From assembly GCA_021324415.1 (NCBI GenBank), contig JAJPJF010000177.1, positions 1 through 64,000 on the forward strand: a DNA stretch of 64,000 nt, given 5' to 3'. Positions 9,487 to 17,943 of this stretch are shown piece by piece. Within the stretch, counting starts at the first letter, position 1; the number at the start of each line of letters is the position of its first letter. A program made the translations under genes and the position numbers. Source of the DNA: Nostocales cyanobacterium Centralia_MAG_434. GTDB taxonomy: Bacteria > Cyanobacteriota > Cyanobacteriia > Cyanobacteriales > Nostocaceae. The notes under the pieces were generated by a model that was given only the letters and a program-made list of their open reading frames with translations, was not told the DNA's origin and made no database searches.

Positions 9487-10980
9487 TTAGGGTAGCCAAC
9501 GGGGGTGAAATCCAGACATAGGAAGTTGTTCTGGTTTAATTTCAGTTGCTGCTTCTGAATCGGAAATAGGCATTAGGGGTAACAGCCATAGGCGACTAGT
9601 GGCGATGGGCTGTCCATCATCGGTTGTCAAAGGGCTTGCAGATGCGGTGGGATTGGTTTGGGGTATAACTTGGTCAAATAATAAACCCAAACCGTCTGGT
9701 GATAAGTTCATTTGTACGTTATGTTCCTGAGGAGGCAAGACTAGCAGAGGTTTTTGTTGCCAAGTTTTCAAGTCAATAGCTACTAAATATGGCTGTTCTT
9801 GGTATTGTTCCCCAGGCAATAGCTGTGTAAGCAAACAGTAGAGGGTAGGTGATGCAGTATCAAACTGACAACTTAGAATGGAGCCTTTAGTACGTAACAG
9901 CTGCTTCTGTAAACCTTGGTTGGTAACTAAAAACAGATCTTTTGTATAGTTAGTATTAAATTTTACCATAGCTGCTTTCGAACCGTCTTTTGAGAACGCC
10001 TGTACTAAACCAAACTGTGGCAGAAAATCCAAAGGTTTATTGGCATCCTTTTGTAAGGGTAAAATTGCTGCTCCTTGCCCTTGCGCAACCGCGACAGCTC
10101 TACTATCTGGTGTGATCATAAAATCTCCACTTGGTTGGCTTTGTAGACGTTGAAGCACAGGTTTTTCACCAGAACTACTGTGGGTTGCTGGCATAAACCA
10201 TAAACCAAAGTCACCAGGATTAGCTTTGTTACCTCGCTGAACAACAATAGTTTGACCATCAGGAGATAAGTCGAATTTCAAGTTTTGATAGTCTTTGTTA
10301 TCTAAAACTAGATCAACTTTACCTGCTGCTTCTGCTTGCTTTTCTGATTGTGCAGGAATACCTGTTGTTACTGTATAGATTTGATTTGAAAGTATATCTT
10401 GATTGGCAGTTGTGTGAGCAGAAAATAAAATTTTTTCCCCATTAGGAAACGGTTTAAAATCCAAAACAACTATATCTTTTGGGGTAAGAACTTTTTTTTG
10501 CTCTTGAGTGAGATTGTAAAGAATTAACCGTCCTTGATCTTCATTGTCAGTTCCTATATAAAGGAAAACGCGATCGCGCGTCCGAAAAGCTCCTGTAAAG
10601 GGTTGGATGAGTCTAGTTTTTTTCCCTTTTTGAGAAAATTTATCTTCGGCATTACGCAACTTGAGTTGATAATTTGTACCGTAGGGTGCTGGTGTAAGAA
10701 GTGTATAAACCATCCGTCGCCCTGCCCAACTAAATTTACCTGCCAGTGGCGGATTGATTTCCAAGTTCTTCTCTACGCTTTTGATGTCCATAGGACGGCT
10801 AAAGATCATGGAGAAAGAAACATCCTCTGCACCAATTTGTTGGTTTTGCCAGCTAAACTTTCGAACACTAGGTTTAACTACATCACCCTGTAACATTAAC
10901 AGCCCAATGAGCAGACTGAGGATGAGCATGAGTGCGATCGCAACACGATCTAGGGGTTGGAAAAATGCTTTATTAGTCAT
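9487..10980 (-). CDS. Membrane-anchored Ig-like and beta-propeller protein
   Basis: A 497-residue protein with an N-terminal hydrophobic anchor (about residues 14-32, VAIALMLILSLLIGLLMLQG), then an Ig-like domain of the SbsA (Big_5) type (about 40-135; SFSMIFSRPMDIKSVEKNL is the typical opening), then repeated segments resembling TolB/WD40-like propeller blades (DLSPDGQTIVVQRG, MITPDSRAVAVAQG, NLSPDGLGLLFDQ). It is probably anchored in the cytoplasmic membrane and exposed to the periplasm. No enzyme motif is visible. It ends facing the GT2 gene with a 29-bp gap. A structural or binding role is inferred; the true function is unknown. Confidence 0.8.
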   Translation of the reverse strand: MTNKAFFQPLDRVAIALMLILSLLIGLLMLQGDVVKPSVRKFSWQNQQIGAEDVSFSMIFSRPMDIKSVEKNLEINPPLAGKFSWAGRRMVYTLLTPAPYGTNYQLKLRNAEDKFSQKGKKTRLIQPFTGAFRTRDRVFLYIGTDNEDQGRLILYNLTQEQKKVLTPKDIVVLDFKPFPNGEKILFSAHTTANQDILSNQIYTVTTGIPAQSEKQAEAAGKVDLVLDNKDYQNLKFDLSPDGQTIVVQRGNKANPGDFGLWFMPATHSSSGEKPVLQRLQSQPSGDFMITPDSRAVAVAQGQGAAILPLQKDANKPLDFLPQFGLVQAFSKDGSKAAMVKFNTNYTKDLFLVTNQGLQKQLLRTKGSILSCQFDTASPTLYCLLTQLLPGEQYQEQPYLVAIDLKTWQQKPLLVLPPQEHNVQMNLSPDGLGLLFDQVIPQTNPTASASPLTTDDGQPIATSRLWLLPLMPISDSEAATEIKPEQLPMSGFHPRWLP

Positions 10981-11011
10981 TTGCCCTTTGTCCTTTGTCC
11001 TTTATCGTTTG

Positions 11012-11062
11012 TCCTAATAACCAATAACCCATGACTTATGACTAATAACCAACGACCCATGC
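11012..11062. repeat. Heptamer-type repeat tract
   Basis: Repeated units related to CTAATAACCAA and GACTAATAACC occur between two minus-strand genes. They belong to the short tandem repeats widespread in Nostocales intergenic DNA. Similar units occur at 15826-15872 and 27027-27110. Confidence 0.7.
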
Positions 11063-11839
11063 CTAATAGCTATAGGGATCTTTTGGTTGAGGAATTTTCT
11101 TCAGGGATGTAGCCGCAATGGTAAGTTGACGTTTACCTGATAAGTTTTCTGTGATCATTTGTCCCTCTACTTCCAACCAGGTATCAGGTGGATAGGAGTC
11201 ACGAGTCGTGTCTTTTAGTTTGACAGGCAATCCTGCCGGATAGGCATCTGCAGCACAGCAAGTTATTACAAATCTTGCTAGCAACAAATATTCTTTTGCC
11301 AATTCTGGTGGGTGAATAACAAATCCTTGCACTTTGACTTTTTGCCCTGTATAGGCATCAGGCTCTGGATAGACATTGAGCGTTCGTACCCAGTCTATTA
11401 GTGTTCGCTCTTCGGGACGAACAGACGCGTGAAATGCTTGAGGTTGGGTGCGAGATGTTCCTACTAAATCAGTTACTCCTCTTGAGAGTGCTGTTTGGCT
11501 AGCAAATACGCCAGGTGTAATAATTAGGCCCAAAATTGCTGCTACTAATAGCAAGATACTGCCCAAACTAGGAGGAAATAGAGTAATATGTTGCTCAGTA
11601 ACGGGAGTGAGTTGGCGACGCTGAGACAGAATTTCTCCCGCCTTAAATAAACCAACAATTAACAAACCAATAGCACCCAAAATCGCCAACCAGAAGTAAT
11701 CAGGGTGAATTAATAAGTTTAGTTTGCCAGTTAACCAATATTTGAGAATTAAGATGCCCCAAGCTGTAATTGCTAGGACATCTAGCCAAGGCATAAATCT
11801 TTTTTGAATTTTAGAGTTTAGACTTTGGATTGAGGTCAT
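11063..11839 (-). CDS. TIGR03943-family membrane protein (YcgQ-like)
   Basis: A 258-residue protein with membrane segments at about residues 15-33, 45-65 and 92-112 and a C-terminal extracytoplasmic domain of about 130 residues. That domain has the family-typical VQGFVIHPPE and FVITCCAADAYPAGLPV segments; the adjacent cysteines followed by AD are the hallmark of TIGR03943/DUF1980 proteins and could bind metal or a thiol partner. It lies 65 bp downstream of the DUF318 permease gene on the same strand. This two-gene unit recurs in many bacteria (ycgR-ycgQ of Bacillus) and the proteins probably work together. The substrate is not established. Confidence 0.85.
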   Translation of the reverse strand: MTSIQSLNSKIQKRFMPWLDVLAITAWGILILKYWLTGKLNLLIHPDYFWLAILGAIGLLIVGLFKAGEILSQRRQLTPVTEQHITLFPPSLGSILLLVAAILGLIITPGVFASQTALSRGVTDLVGTSRTQPQAFHASVRPEERTLIDWVRTLNVYPEPDAYTGQKVKVQGFVIHPPELAKEYLLLARFVITCCAADAYPAGLPVKLKDTTRDSYPPDTWLEVEGQMITENLSGKRQLTIAATSLKKIPQPKDPYSY

Positions 11840-11863
11840 AGGGAGTTAAGAGTGAGGAATTAG

Positions 11864-11895
11864 GAGTTAGGAATATAACTAATAACTCCTAACTC
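11864..11895. repeat. Inverted repeat between the permease pair
   Basis: GAGTTAGGA at 11864-11872 and TCCTAACTC at 11887-11895 form a perfect 9-bp stem with a 14-nt loop between the permease and its TIGR03943 partner. The units belong to the GAGTTAGGA repeat family also flanking recJ. It may change the ratio of the two products by mRNA processing. Confidence 0.7.
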
Positions 11896-11904
11896 TTGAC
11901 TAAA

Positions 11905-12969
11905 TTAAATGACATGTAAATTAAGGAAAAGGGTAAATAAAAACGTTAACTGTGCAGCTATAGTAAATAAGTAAACAACAGCCCTTGGTTTAAAAATTGA
12001 CAACATTAAACCAAGACCTTTAAAGTCAATCATTGGACCGAATACAAGGAAAGCTAGCAACGAACCACTGGTAAAGGTGGAAGCAAAAGACAAGGCAAAG
12101 AATGAGTCAACTGTTGAGCAAATTGAAACTATTGCCGATAAAACCAGCATCGCAGCAATGGAACTTACGGGACCAGAGCCTAAACTAAGGATAACTTCAC
12201 GAGGTATGAAAACTTGAATAGCAGCAGCGATCGCACTTCCTATCACTAGCACTGCTCCCAATTCCCGCAATTCCTGCACGGTATTATCTACCAAGAGTCG
12301 CAGTTTTTCTGAGAGTTGCTTTTTAGGGCTTTTCGTGGTCGTAGTTGTGGCTTGCAGGGGAGTATTCATGTCCATCCGTAGAGTTTGACCTGCTTGCCCT
12401 CCTCCCAACAAATAAGTGCCTGGTTGCAATAGAGTGGGTGTAGCAGATTGTTGTTGCACCGGGTAATTTCTCTTGTTTCCTTTCACCTCAGGTGTAACAG
12501 GCGGATTAAATTTCAAATAGCGAGCGATCGCAGGTTGCAAGATTGGAGTTAGGTCTTTTTGAAAACTGAAGATAGAAGCGATAATGATTGCGATCAATAA
12601 AGAAAACACAACTCTCAACACAACTATTTCTGGCTGATCGCGAAATGCCGTCCAAGTTGCCCAAATAACGATAGGGTTAATTGTTGGTGCTGCCAATAAA
12701 AAACCGATTGCCACTGGTGTGGGGACTCCCTGCATCAATAGTCGTCGCGCTACTGGCACGTTACCGCACTGACAAACAGGAAATAGAAAGCCTATCAAAC
12801 TACCGACTAAAGCTCCAAGCAGAACATTTTTAGGCATCTTTTCCACCAGTTTACGCTCATCAACAAACAGTAGTAGCAAACTGGAGAACAAAACCCCAAG
12901 CAACAAAAAAGGCATCGCCTCAACTAGCAGACTGAGAAATAGAGTGAAACCATTGTTCAATTGATTCAT
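11905..12969 (-). CDS. DUF318/UPF0718-family permease (YcgR/ArsP-like)
   Basis: A 354-residue permease with two groups of four or so membrane segments separated by a cytoplasmic loop (about residues 160-225). The first half has the conserved FPVCQCGNVPVARRL segment, with two cysteines, then GVPTPVAIGFLLAAPTINP; the second half has AIVSICSTVDSFFALSFAST and VFGPMIDFKGLGLML. These paired motifs define the family, whose best known relative is the ArsP organoarsenical exporter. Together with the downstream TIGR03943 gene it should form a membrane complex. The substrate could be a metal ion, metalloid or thiol compound; nothing here decides. A possible small ORF overlaps its start by 4 nt. Confidence 0.88.
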   Translation of the reverse strand: MNQLNNGFTLFLSLLVEAMPFLLLGVLFSSLLLLFVDERKLVEKMPKNVLLGALVGSLIGFLFPVCQCGNVPVARRLLMQGVPTPVAIGFLLAAPTINPIVIWATWTAFRDQPEIVVLRVVFSLLIAIIIASIFSFQKDLTPILQPAIARYLKFNPPVTPEVKGNKRNYPVQQQSATPTLLQPGTYLLGGGQAGQTLRMDMNTPLQATTTTTKSPKKQLSEKLRLLVDNTVQELRELGAVLVIGSAIAAAIQVFIPREVILSLGSGPVSSIAAMLVLSAIVSICSTVDSFFALSFASTFTSGSLLAFLVFGPMIDFKGLGLMLSIFKPRAVVYLFTIAAQLTFLFTLFLNLHVI

Positions 12970-13154
12970 GGGCGTCGCTTATCAAAGCGGTGTTTTGTTT
13001 GAAAATTGTGCCAGGTCATTCTGTTGACAGGATGAACACAAACAGCTAGGTGAAGATATTGTATTCTTAGATCGTCTAACTTAACAAATGGTTCCGATTC
13101 AGAAGCGTTGGATTTTAACCATAAAACCAGCATTTTACTACCTTCTTTTTCCAC
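12966..13154 (-). CDS. Possible small protein coupled to the permease
   Basis: A 62-residue frame with stop and permease start sharing ATGA, a layout typical of translational coupling. A second possible start is the Met at residue 8 (MLVLWLKSNASESEPFVKL). The peptide holds a CVHP segment and several His residues but matches no family I recognise. It could equally be a chance frame in the leader of the permease gene. Confidence is low. Confidence 0.3.
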   Translation of the reverse strand: MEKEGSKMLVLWLKSNASESEPFVKLDDLRIQYLHLAVCVHPVNRMTWHNFQTKHRFDKRRP

Positions 13155-13470
13155 TTAAAAGTAGCTTTGAGTGATATTTTGTTCTCTTAACGACATTTTC
13201 ATCAATAATTCATACTTTCTTTGCTTTCTCCTTCAACTTGGCATAGGTAGGGTTATTGAAATGCCGTTCTCGAACAGTCAGCAAAAGTCATGATGACATA
13301 CTGAGGAAGCCAGTAAATTTGGGAACATTATGGAATCTCCGGATTTTATAGCGCATGAGTTCCCGTCCATAATCTTTGATTTTGATGAGGTGCGTTCAAT
13401 TCTGTGAAGCTTTATGGTCAGCAATGGAAAAGTCGAGAGATAATAAATATAGAAGCTCAAAATAATTCAT
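13155..13470. other. Intergenic region, nothing recognised
   Basis: About 300 bp upstream of the permease unit. A minus-strand frame of 60 codons at 13278-13460 has no family resemblance and is not accepted. No repeat, terminator or operator stands out. It must contain the permease promoter. Confidence 0.5.
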
Positions 13471-13665
13471 ATGTCATTTTCCTGCGGTCCTGCCTGTGTT
13501 GTTCTCAATCAGCAACGTGAGCAGGGTAACTATGATCAAACCCAGCAAGAAGAAGATGTTCCAGTCAGTAAGACTAAGAACACATCTCACAAGTGTACTG
13601 TTGTGGAAAATGGTCGGGTTGTTGTCAAAGAGTTACAACCACCAACAGATGAGACTACTGAGTAG
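13471..13665 (+). CDS. Possible small hydrophilic protein
   Basis: A 64-residue frame (MSFSCGPACVVLNQQREQ at the start) with an N-terminal CGPAC segment, a Gln/Glu-rich middle and an acidic C-terminus with a HKCTVVENGRVVVKEL stretch, which looks like a real beta-strand-forming sequence. A competing +1 frame at 13496-13681 looks less protein-like. No recognised family; the ribosome binding site is weak. It lies isolated between two minus-strand genes. Confidence 0.38.
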   Translation: MSFSCGPACVVLNQQREQGNYDQTQQEEDVPVSKTKNTSHKCTVVENGRVVVKELQPPTDETTE

Positions 13666-13767
13666 TTGTAACCCAAATTAAGTAGCCACTGTGCTTCTCT
13701 GACTGTAAAGGCGTAACCTATCGTCACGTCTATTGCTTCTGTGTTAAATACATTAAATTATCCTAAA

Positions 13768-14697
13768 TCACGCGGGGTCTAGAGGTACAACATCGTGAAA
13801 GTACCTGTAGTCGATGTAACGGTGCCCTTCAGGGGTTTGATGGAAAATATCTACAAAGCGACTATTCCATAAAATATCGTGAGCGGCGTAAGTATGACGG
13901 GCATGAACAAGCTGTGCAACTGTTTCATCAATGCCACTCATAGAGACAACAAGTGTACTATTTGTTTGAACCATTGATTCTGGCGTCATCCCATAAAGTG
14001 GACTCGATTCATTAATTTGATGCATTGCTGCCCAGGTTAAGGTAAAGCTAGGTGAGCGGTGTCTTAGTAATTGCATCTCGTAAATTCGACGAATAAACTG
14101 CCCTTCAATAGTCACTTCATCGCGCATCAGATACACCTGCATCTGTGCCTCTATAATTAAATTGCGACGCTTGTTAGCTGTGCGAAAGATTAATGTGGGT
14201 ATTCCGTCATAAGGAGTAATTACCGCAACACGGCTAAATACCACGCGAGCAGTTGGCTTCGAGAAACGAGCAAATGATAGTCCTGTAAGGACTGCCACTC
14301 CTACCATGCCTACCATTGCTTCAATTGTAACAATTGTGTTAGAATATACAGTCTTAGGATACATCGCACCATAGCCAATAGTGGCTAGTGTTTGAACGCT
14401 GAAGAAAAACGCATCTAAAAAAGAGCCTACTTTGGCGTTCGCAATGCAATCTCCTCCAGCCATATAAAATAGTGCGAATATTACGTTATTAGCTATATAA
14501 AGACAGCCAATTATAGCCATGAAAACTGTCCAGGGGATTGTCAGCAGCAAATGATAGGGGTCACGTAAAAAGGAATACCAAGCATTTACCCCCTCAATGT
14601 GAAAGTGTCCATCCTGGACTTTGATATAAATTTGATGCCGTTGGTTCTTTATTTTTCTTTTTAGTAGGAATCGTCTCAAAGTCAGTCGATATTTCAT
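13768..14697 (-). CDS. Inward-rectifier-type potassium channel (KirBac)
   Basis: A 309-residue prokaryotic Kir channel. It has an N-terminal amphipathic region, membrane helix 1 (about 52-78, LLLTIPWTVFMAIIGCLYIA), pore helix and the potassium selectivity filter TIGYG at 106-110, membrane helix 2 (about 120-145) and a C-terminal cytoplasmic immunoglobulin-like Kir domain (from about 150, FSKPTARVVFSRVAVITPY). Tetramers conduct K+ across the cytoplasmic membrane. All key elements are present. It is followed upstream by three PRC-barrel/DUF2382 genes on the same strand, suggesting a common osmotic or desiccation context; this link is inference. Confidence 0.95.
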   Translation of the reverse strand: MKYRLTLRRFLLKRKIKNQRHQIYIKVQDGHFHIEGVNAWYSFLRDPYHLLLTIPWTVFMAIIGCLYIANNVIFALFYMAGGDCIANAKVGSFLDAFFFSVQTLATIGYGAMYPKTVYSNTIVTIEAMVGMVGVAVLTGLSFARFSKPTARVVFSRVAVITPYDGIPTLIFRTANKRRNLIIEAQMQVYLMRDEVTIEGQFIRRIYEMQLLRHRSPSFTLTWAAMHQINESSPLYGMTPESMVQTNSTLVVSMSGIDETVAQLVHARHTYAAHDILWNSRFVDIFHQTPEGHRYIDYRYFHDVVPLDPA

Positions 14698-14780
14698 AGG
14701 AAGTAGCTAAAATAACTACGTACAGCAGGAAATATAACCTACCCTATTAACAACTTACTTCCTACTTAGAACATATCTAC

Positions 14781-15725
14781 TTATTTTTGAGTATATTTAC
14801 TATTAGAAGTACGAGCAAACCACTCTTGGTATGTTTGTTGATGTTTTTCATCTTCTACAAAGATTGTTACTCGTACTTTCTTACAACCGTGATTTTGCTC
14901 AAGGGCGATCGCATTTAAAAGCAAACTAGCAATTTTAGGGGAGTGAAATTCACCAGTAACACTGAGATTGCTGTCAACATTATCAAGATTGAGCGTTTCT
15001 CCTGATTCTAACTCAATTTCCGAAATCTCCTCTTGCCCTAAATCTATTTCCGCAAGTTGCTTTTGTTCTGGACTAACTTGTTCTACAATAAGCTTCTCAT
15101 GCCGGACTGGAATTTGTAGCATTCGAGTTTCAATTTCTTTGCGAACTATGACCTCACCAACTTTGCGCTTGCTACGGTTAACGACTAATTTTTCTCCTAG
15201 CAAACGAACAATCTCTTCGTGAATCGGTTCCACACTTTCTGCAATAACTGACTCCATCTTATTATTGTTCTCAGTTGTGTTATCAGTAGTTATTTCTGAA
15301 TTAAAAAAATTATTTTCCATATCACTATTTATATTTTCTTTTTGAGAATTTCTAACTTCAGGTATTTCTTCTGTTCTTATTAAATCTTCATTTTCTGGTT
15401 CTGAATTATTAATAGAATAAGATAATTCTTTTACTTTTGAATCCTCTACATTTGTTACAATAATTTTATTTTTTGAATCAATTCTCTCTACTAAATGACT
15501 TTTTAATTGGAAGTAGCGCTTTTTTGGCTCTATTGTTTGAGATATGACAAATGTTAATTTGCGATTCGCATCAATAATTAAATCCTTAACTTCACCTAAT
15601 ATCTTGCCTTGATGATTAACTACAGTAAAGAATTTAACCTTTGCTCTTAAATTTTCTAGTAAATTAGTGATCCTGGCTTTTTGTTTTAATGCATGATTTT
15701 CGAAAGAAGCCATGTTTCTCACCAT
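14781..15725 (-). CDS. PRC-barrel-like / DUF2382 protein, divergent copy
   Basis: A 314-residue protein with an N-terminal PRC-barrel-like segment (about 28-95, KFFTVVNHQGKILGEVKDLI), an acidic Asn/Glu-rich linker (about 105-160) and a C-terminal DUF2382 domain (about 165-300) with EEIVRLLGEKLVVNRSKRKV, then IPVRHEKLIVEQVSPE. DUF2382 is found in YsnF-type stress proteins and in the cyanobacterial akinete marker AvaK. A Met at residue 5 (MASFEN, start 15713) is an equally good start. The gene is the most divergent of three neighbours and lies between the K+ channel and a second paralogue. Function unknown; stress-protective role inferred from family. Confidence 0.85.
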   Translation of the reverse strand: MVRNMASFENHALKQKARITNLLENLRAKVKFFTVVNHQGKILGEVKDLIIDANRKLTFVISQTIEPKKRYFQLKSHLVERIDSKNKIIVTNVEDSKVKELSYSINNSEPENEDLIRTEEIPEVRNSQKENINSDMENNFFNSEITTDNTTENNNKMESVIAESVEPIHEEIVRLLGEKLVVNRSKRKVGEVIVRKEIETRMLQIPVRHEKLIVEQVSPEQKQLAEIDLGQEEISEIELESGETLNLDNVDSNLSVTGEFHSPKIASLLLNAIALEQNHGCKKVRVTIFVEDEKHQQTYQEWFARTSNSKYTQK

Positions 15726-15825
15726 GGATGAAAGTTTTTTATATTTTATATATTGAATTAAATTTAGTAGGAAATCAATTGAAGCTAAGCAATTTATGCA
15801 TCAAGAGAGCTTTAGTGCAATATTT

Positions 15826-15872
15826 AAGTAGTCATTAGCTATTAGCAAACTACTAATAACCAATGACTAATA
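15826..15872. repeat. Inverted heptamer-type repeat
   Basis: TAGTCATT near 15829 and AATGACTA near 15862 pair across a short spacer, next to further TAATAACCAATGAC units. This is another copy of the Nostocales-type short repeat, between two DUF2382 genes. Confidence 0.6.
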
Positions 15873-15894
15873 AACACAAACACGAAGTTTGATA

Positions 15895-16794
15895 TTAACG
15901 CTCATCAATTGGAAGACCTGGAGCATTTACATCCAGTTCTTCTCGACGCACTGTGTCTTGAGCTTCAACAGTCTCTTGATCTACGACTTTTTTGACTCGG
16001 ACTTCCTCGCGGACGAAAGCCTCTTTATGAATCTCAGGAGTTTCTTCGTAGATTTCTACACGTGCAACTTCACCTTCACGGAAGCTTGCTTCGCCAGGAG
16101 CAACTGGTCTACCAGCATCATCTGGAGTAACACGCTCAACAACAACTCGCTCTTTTTCTACAGGAACTTCAACCCGTGCCGTTTCTGTTTCAACGTGCTT
16201 ACCAATAGAGACTTCTCCAGTTTTGCGACGCTGTTTACTAGCAATTAAGCGCTCTTCATACAATCTGAGAGTTTGATGAGCTTGGTCATTCAATCCGAAT
16301 AAAGAAGGCTCTTGATCATACCTATAGGTATCACGATTGTAAGCTGGAGCCGTATATGGCGCAGGTTGAGCCGTCGTGCTTGGAGCCACTGATGCATCTA
16401 ATGGAGTAGAGGTCTCTAGAGGTGCTTCTACTGCGCTGGGAGTACGGTAAACACCGCGTACACGCTCTTCATAGTCATAATCTAGCGTATCTTGCTCGTT
16501 GTACTCAGGTAAATTTTCAGCCTGTTCTCTTGTCATCCCAACGGCATAAACGCGATCAGCATTGTAATCAATACGAGTACGACCTATCGGTAGCAATACT
16601 TTCTTACCGAAAATCCAAAAACCTAGATCTACAACAAGATAGCGAAAATGTCCTTGCTCATCTACTAATAAATCACTAACACTACCAATCTTTTCATCGG
16701 TTCTATCAGCGTAAACACCCATTCCTTTTACATCGTGACCATTAAAAGTATCACGGTAATTTGGATCAAAATCTTTAATCTTGTAAAGAGCCAT
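15895..16794 (-). CDS. AvaK-like PRC-barrel and DUF2382 protein
   Basis: A 299-residue protein opening MALYKIKDFDPNYRDTFNGH, with an N-terminal PRC-barrel (about 1-100, including KIGSVSDLLVDEQGHFRYLV), a Thr/Pro/Ala-rich linker (about 120-155) and a C-terminal DUF2382 domain (about 165-285) with EERLIASKQRRKTGEVSIGK and VEVPVEKERVVVERVTPDD. The layout matches the AvaK family, first found as an akinete marker in Anabaena variabilis and linked in related strains to stress. It is a close paralogue of the next gene at 17101-17943. The role is unknown; PRC barrels usually bind partner proteins or ligands. Confidence 0.9.
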   Translation of the reverse strand: MALYKIKDFDPNYRDTFNGHDVKGMGVYADRTDEKIGSVSDLLVDEQGHFRYLVVDLGFWIFGKKVLLPIGRTRIDYNADRVYAVGMTREQAENLPEYNEQDTLDYDYEERVRGVYRTPSAVEAPLETSTPLDASVAPSTTAQPAPYTAPAYNRDTYRYDQEPSLFGLNDQAHQTLRLYEERLIASKQRRKTGEVSIGKHVETETARVEVPVEKERVVVERVTPDDAGRPVAPGEASFREGEVARVEIYEETPEIHKEAFVREEVRVKKVVDQETVEAQDTVRREELDVNAPGLPIDER

Positions 16795-17100
16795 TTCTCT
16801 TAATTCTCCCTAAAAACTTTGTATTTATTTTGATAATTCAAGATTAAAAAAATAACTTGCATAAACCATCTTCCTTCAGAAATAAGTTTTTTTTTAAGAG
16901 ATTACCCTAGGTCATAAAAATTATTTTTTAGAACAGACTTATAAAAAAATATGCATATAGATTGATTTTATTGTTTATGAATATCTAATACTTGCTCTCA
17001 CAGAAAACATCTGTTTTTTCAACCTTTGTGTCACCCCCCCATTTGGGGGGGAAAGCTCACAGTAAGATTACAGTAAGTATATTTTTACTGAGAAACAGTA
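16795..17100. other. Intergenic region with homopolymer hairpin
   Basis: About 300 AT-rich bp between two DUF2382 paralogues, presumably holding the promoter of the 15895-16794 gene and the 3' end of the upstream transcript. It contains the C7/G7 hairpin listed separately. ACAGA and TCTGT at 16999-17015 also pair, followed by a T-run on the plus strand. Confidence 0.6.
17034..17051. terminator. C7/G7 hairpin downstream of DUF2382 gene
   Basis: Seven C at 17034-17040 and seven G at 17045-17051 enclose an ATTT loop. It lies 50 nt beyond the stop of the 17101-17943 gene and is the most GC-rich patch in an AT-rich gap. No T-run follows on the minus strand, so termination is uncertain. Confidence 0.5.
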
Positions 17101-17943
17101 TTAAACACGGTCAATAGAATTTGCATCATTTTGAGTTATTGGTAAATTGCCATCAGTTGCAATATCTAACTCTTCTCGGCGAATAGTTTCCTGTGCTTCA
17201 ACAGTGTCGTGTTCTACGACTTTCTTGACTCGAACTTCCTCACGCACAAAAGCTTCCTTATGAATTTCAGGAGTTTCTTCATAAACTTCTATGCGTGCAA
17301 CTTCACCTTCTTGAAACTGTAGTTCATCTGTATCTACTACTGCTTCTGGCGCTGTTGGTGTAACTCGCTCGATAACAACTCTTTCTTTCTCAAGAGGTAC
17401 TGCAACTCGTGCAGTTTCTGTTTCAATGTGCTTACTAACTGTGACTTCCCCTGTTTTAATACGGTTTTTGGTAGTAATCAATCGTTCTTCAAAGAGTTTG
17501 AATGTTTGGTGATTTTGCTCATTCAAATTGTATAAAAGTGGCTCTTGTTCGTAATTGTATGTGTTAGCGTCGTAAGCTACATCGCTAGTTGTTGGTCGGT
17601 ATGCTTTACGAACCTGCTCTTCATAATCATAATCAACAGTCAAGTTGTCTCTATACTCAGGCAATTGTTCCACTTGCTGCTTACTCAGTCCATCGACATA
17701 AACTCTTTGAGCGTTGTAATCGATTCGGGAAAGACCAATAGGTAGTAAAATGCTCTTACTCGCACCATTCATTTGAGAATTGATAACTAAATAGCGAAAG
17801 CGTCCATTTGCATCGACTAAAGCATCAGCAACTGAACCAACTCTCTCTCCTCCTTCCGTGTATAGACTTAAAGCTTTAACGTCTTCACCACCAAATGTTT
17901 CCTTGTAATTTGGATCAAAATCAGCAAGTTTGTAAAGAGGCAT
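17101..17943 (-). CDS. AvaK-like PRC-barrel and DUF2382 protein
   Basis: A 280-residue paralogue of the 15895-16794 product. It opens MPLYKLADFDPNYKETFGGE, carries a PRC-barrel (about 1-100, RVGSVADALVDANGRFRYLV), a shorter linker and a DUF2382 domain (about 145-265, EERLITTKNRIKTGEVTVSK and VPLEKERVVIERVTP). Both paralogues share the same near-C-terminal run of alternating charged strands (EVARIEVYEETPEIHKEAFV). The tandem arrangement implies local duplication. The role is inferred only from AvaK relatives in cyanobacterial stress and akinete biology. Confidence 0.9.
   Translation of the reverse strand: MPLYKLADFDPNYKETFGGEDVKALSLYTEGGERVGSVADALVDANGRFRYLVINSQMNGASKSILLPIGLSRIDYNAQRVYVDGLSKQQVEQLPEYRDNLTVDYDYEEQVRKAYRPTTSDVAYDANTYNYEQEPLLYNLNEQNHQTFKLFEERLITTKNRIKTGEVTVSKHIETETARVAVPLEKERVVIERVTPTAPEAVVDTDELQFQEGEVARIEVYEETPEIHKEAFVREEVRVKKVVEHDTVEAQETIRREELDIATDGNLPITQNDANSIDRV

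Noticed and set aside
13278-13460. Minus-strand frame of 60 codons in the 13 kb gap
   Set aside because: No family match, poor start context and low-complexity amino acid use.
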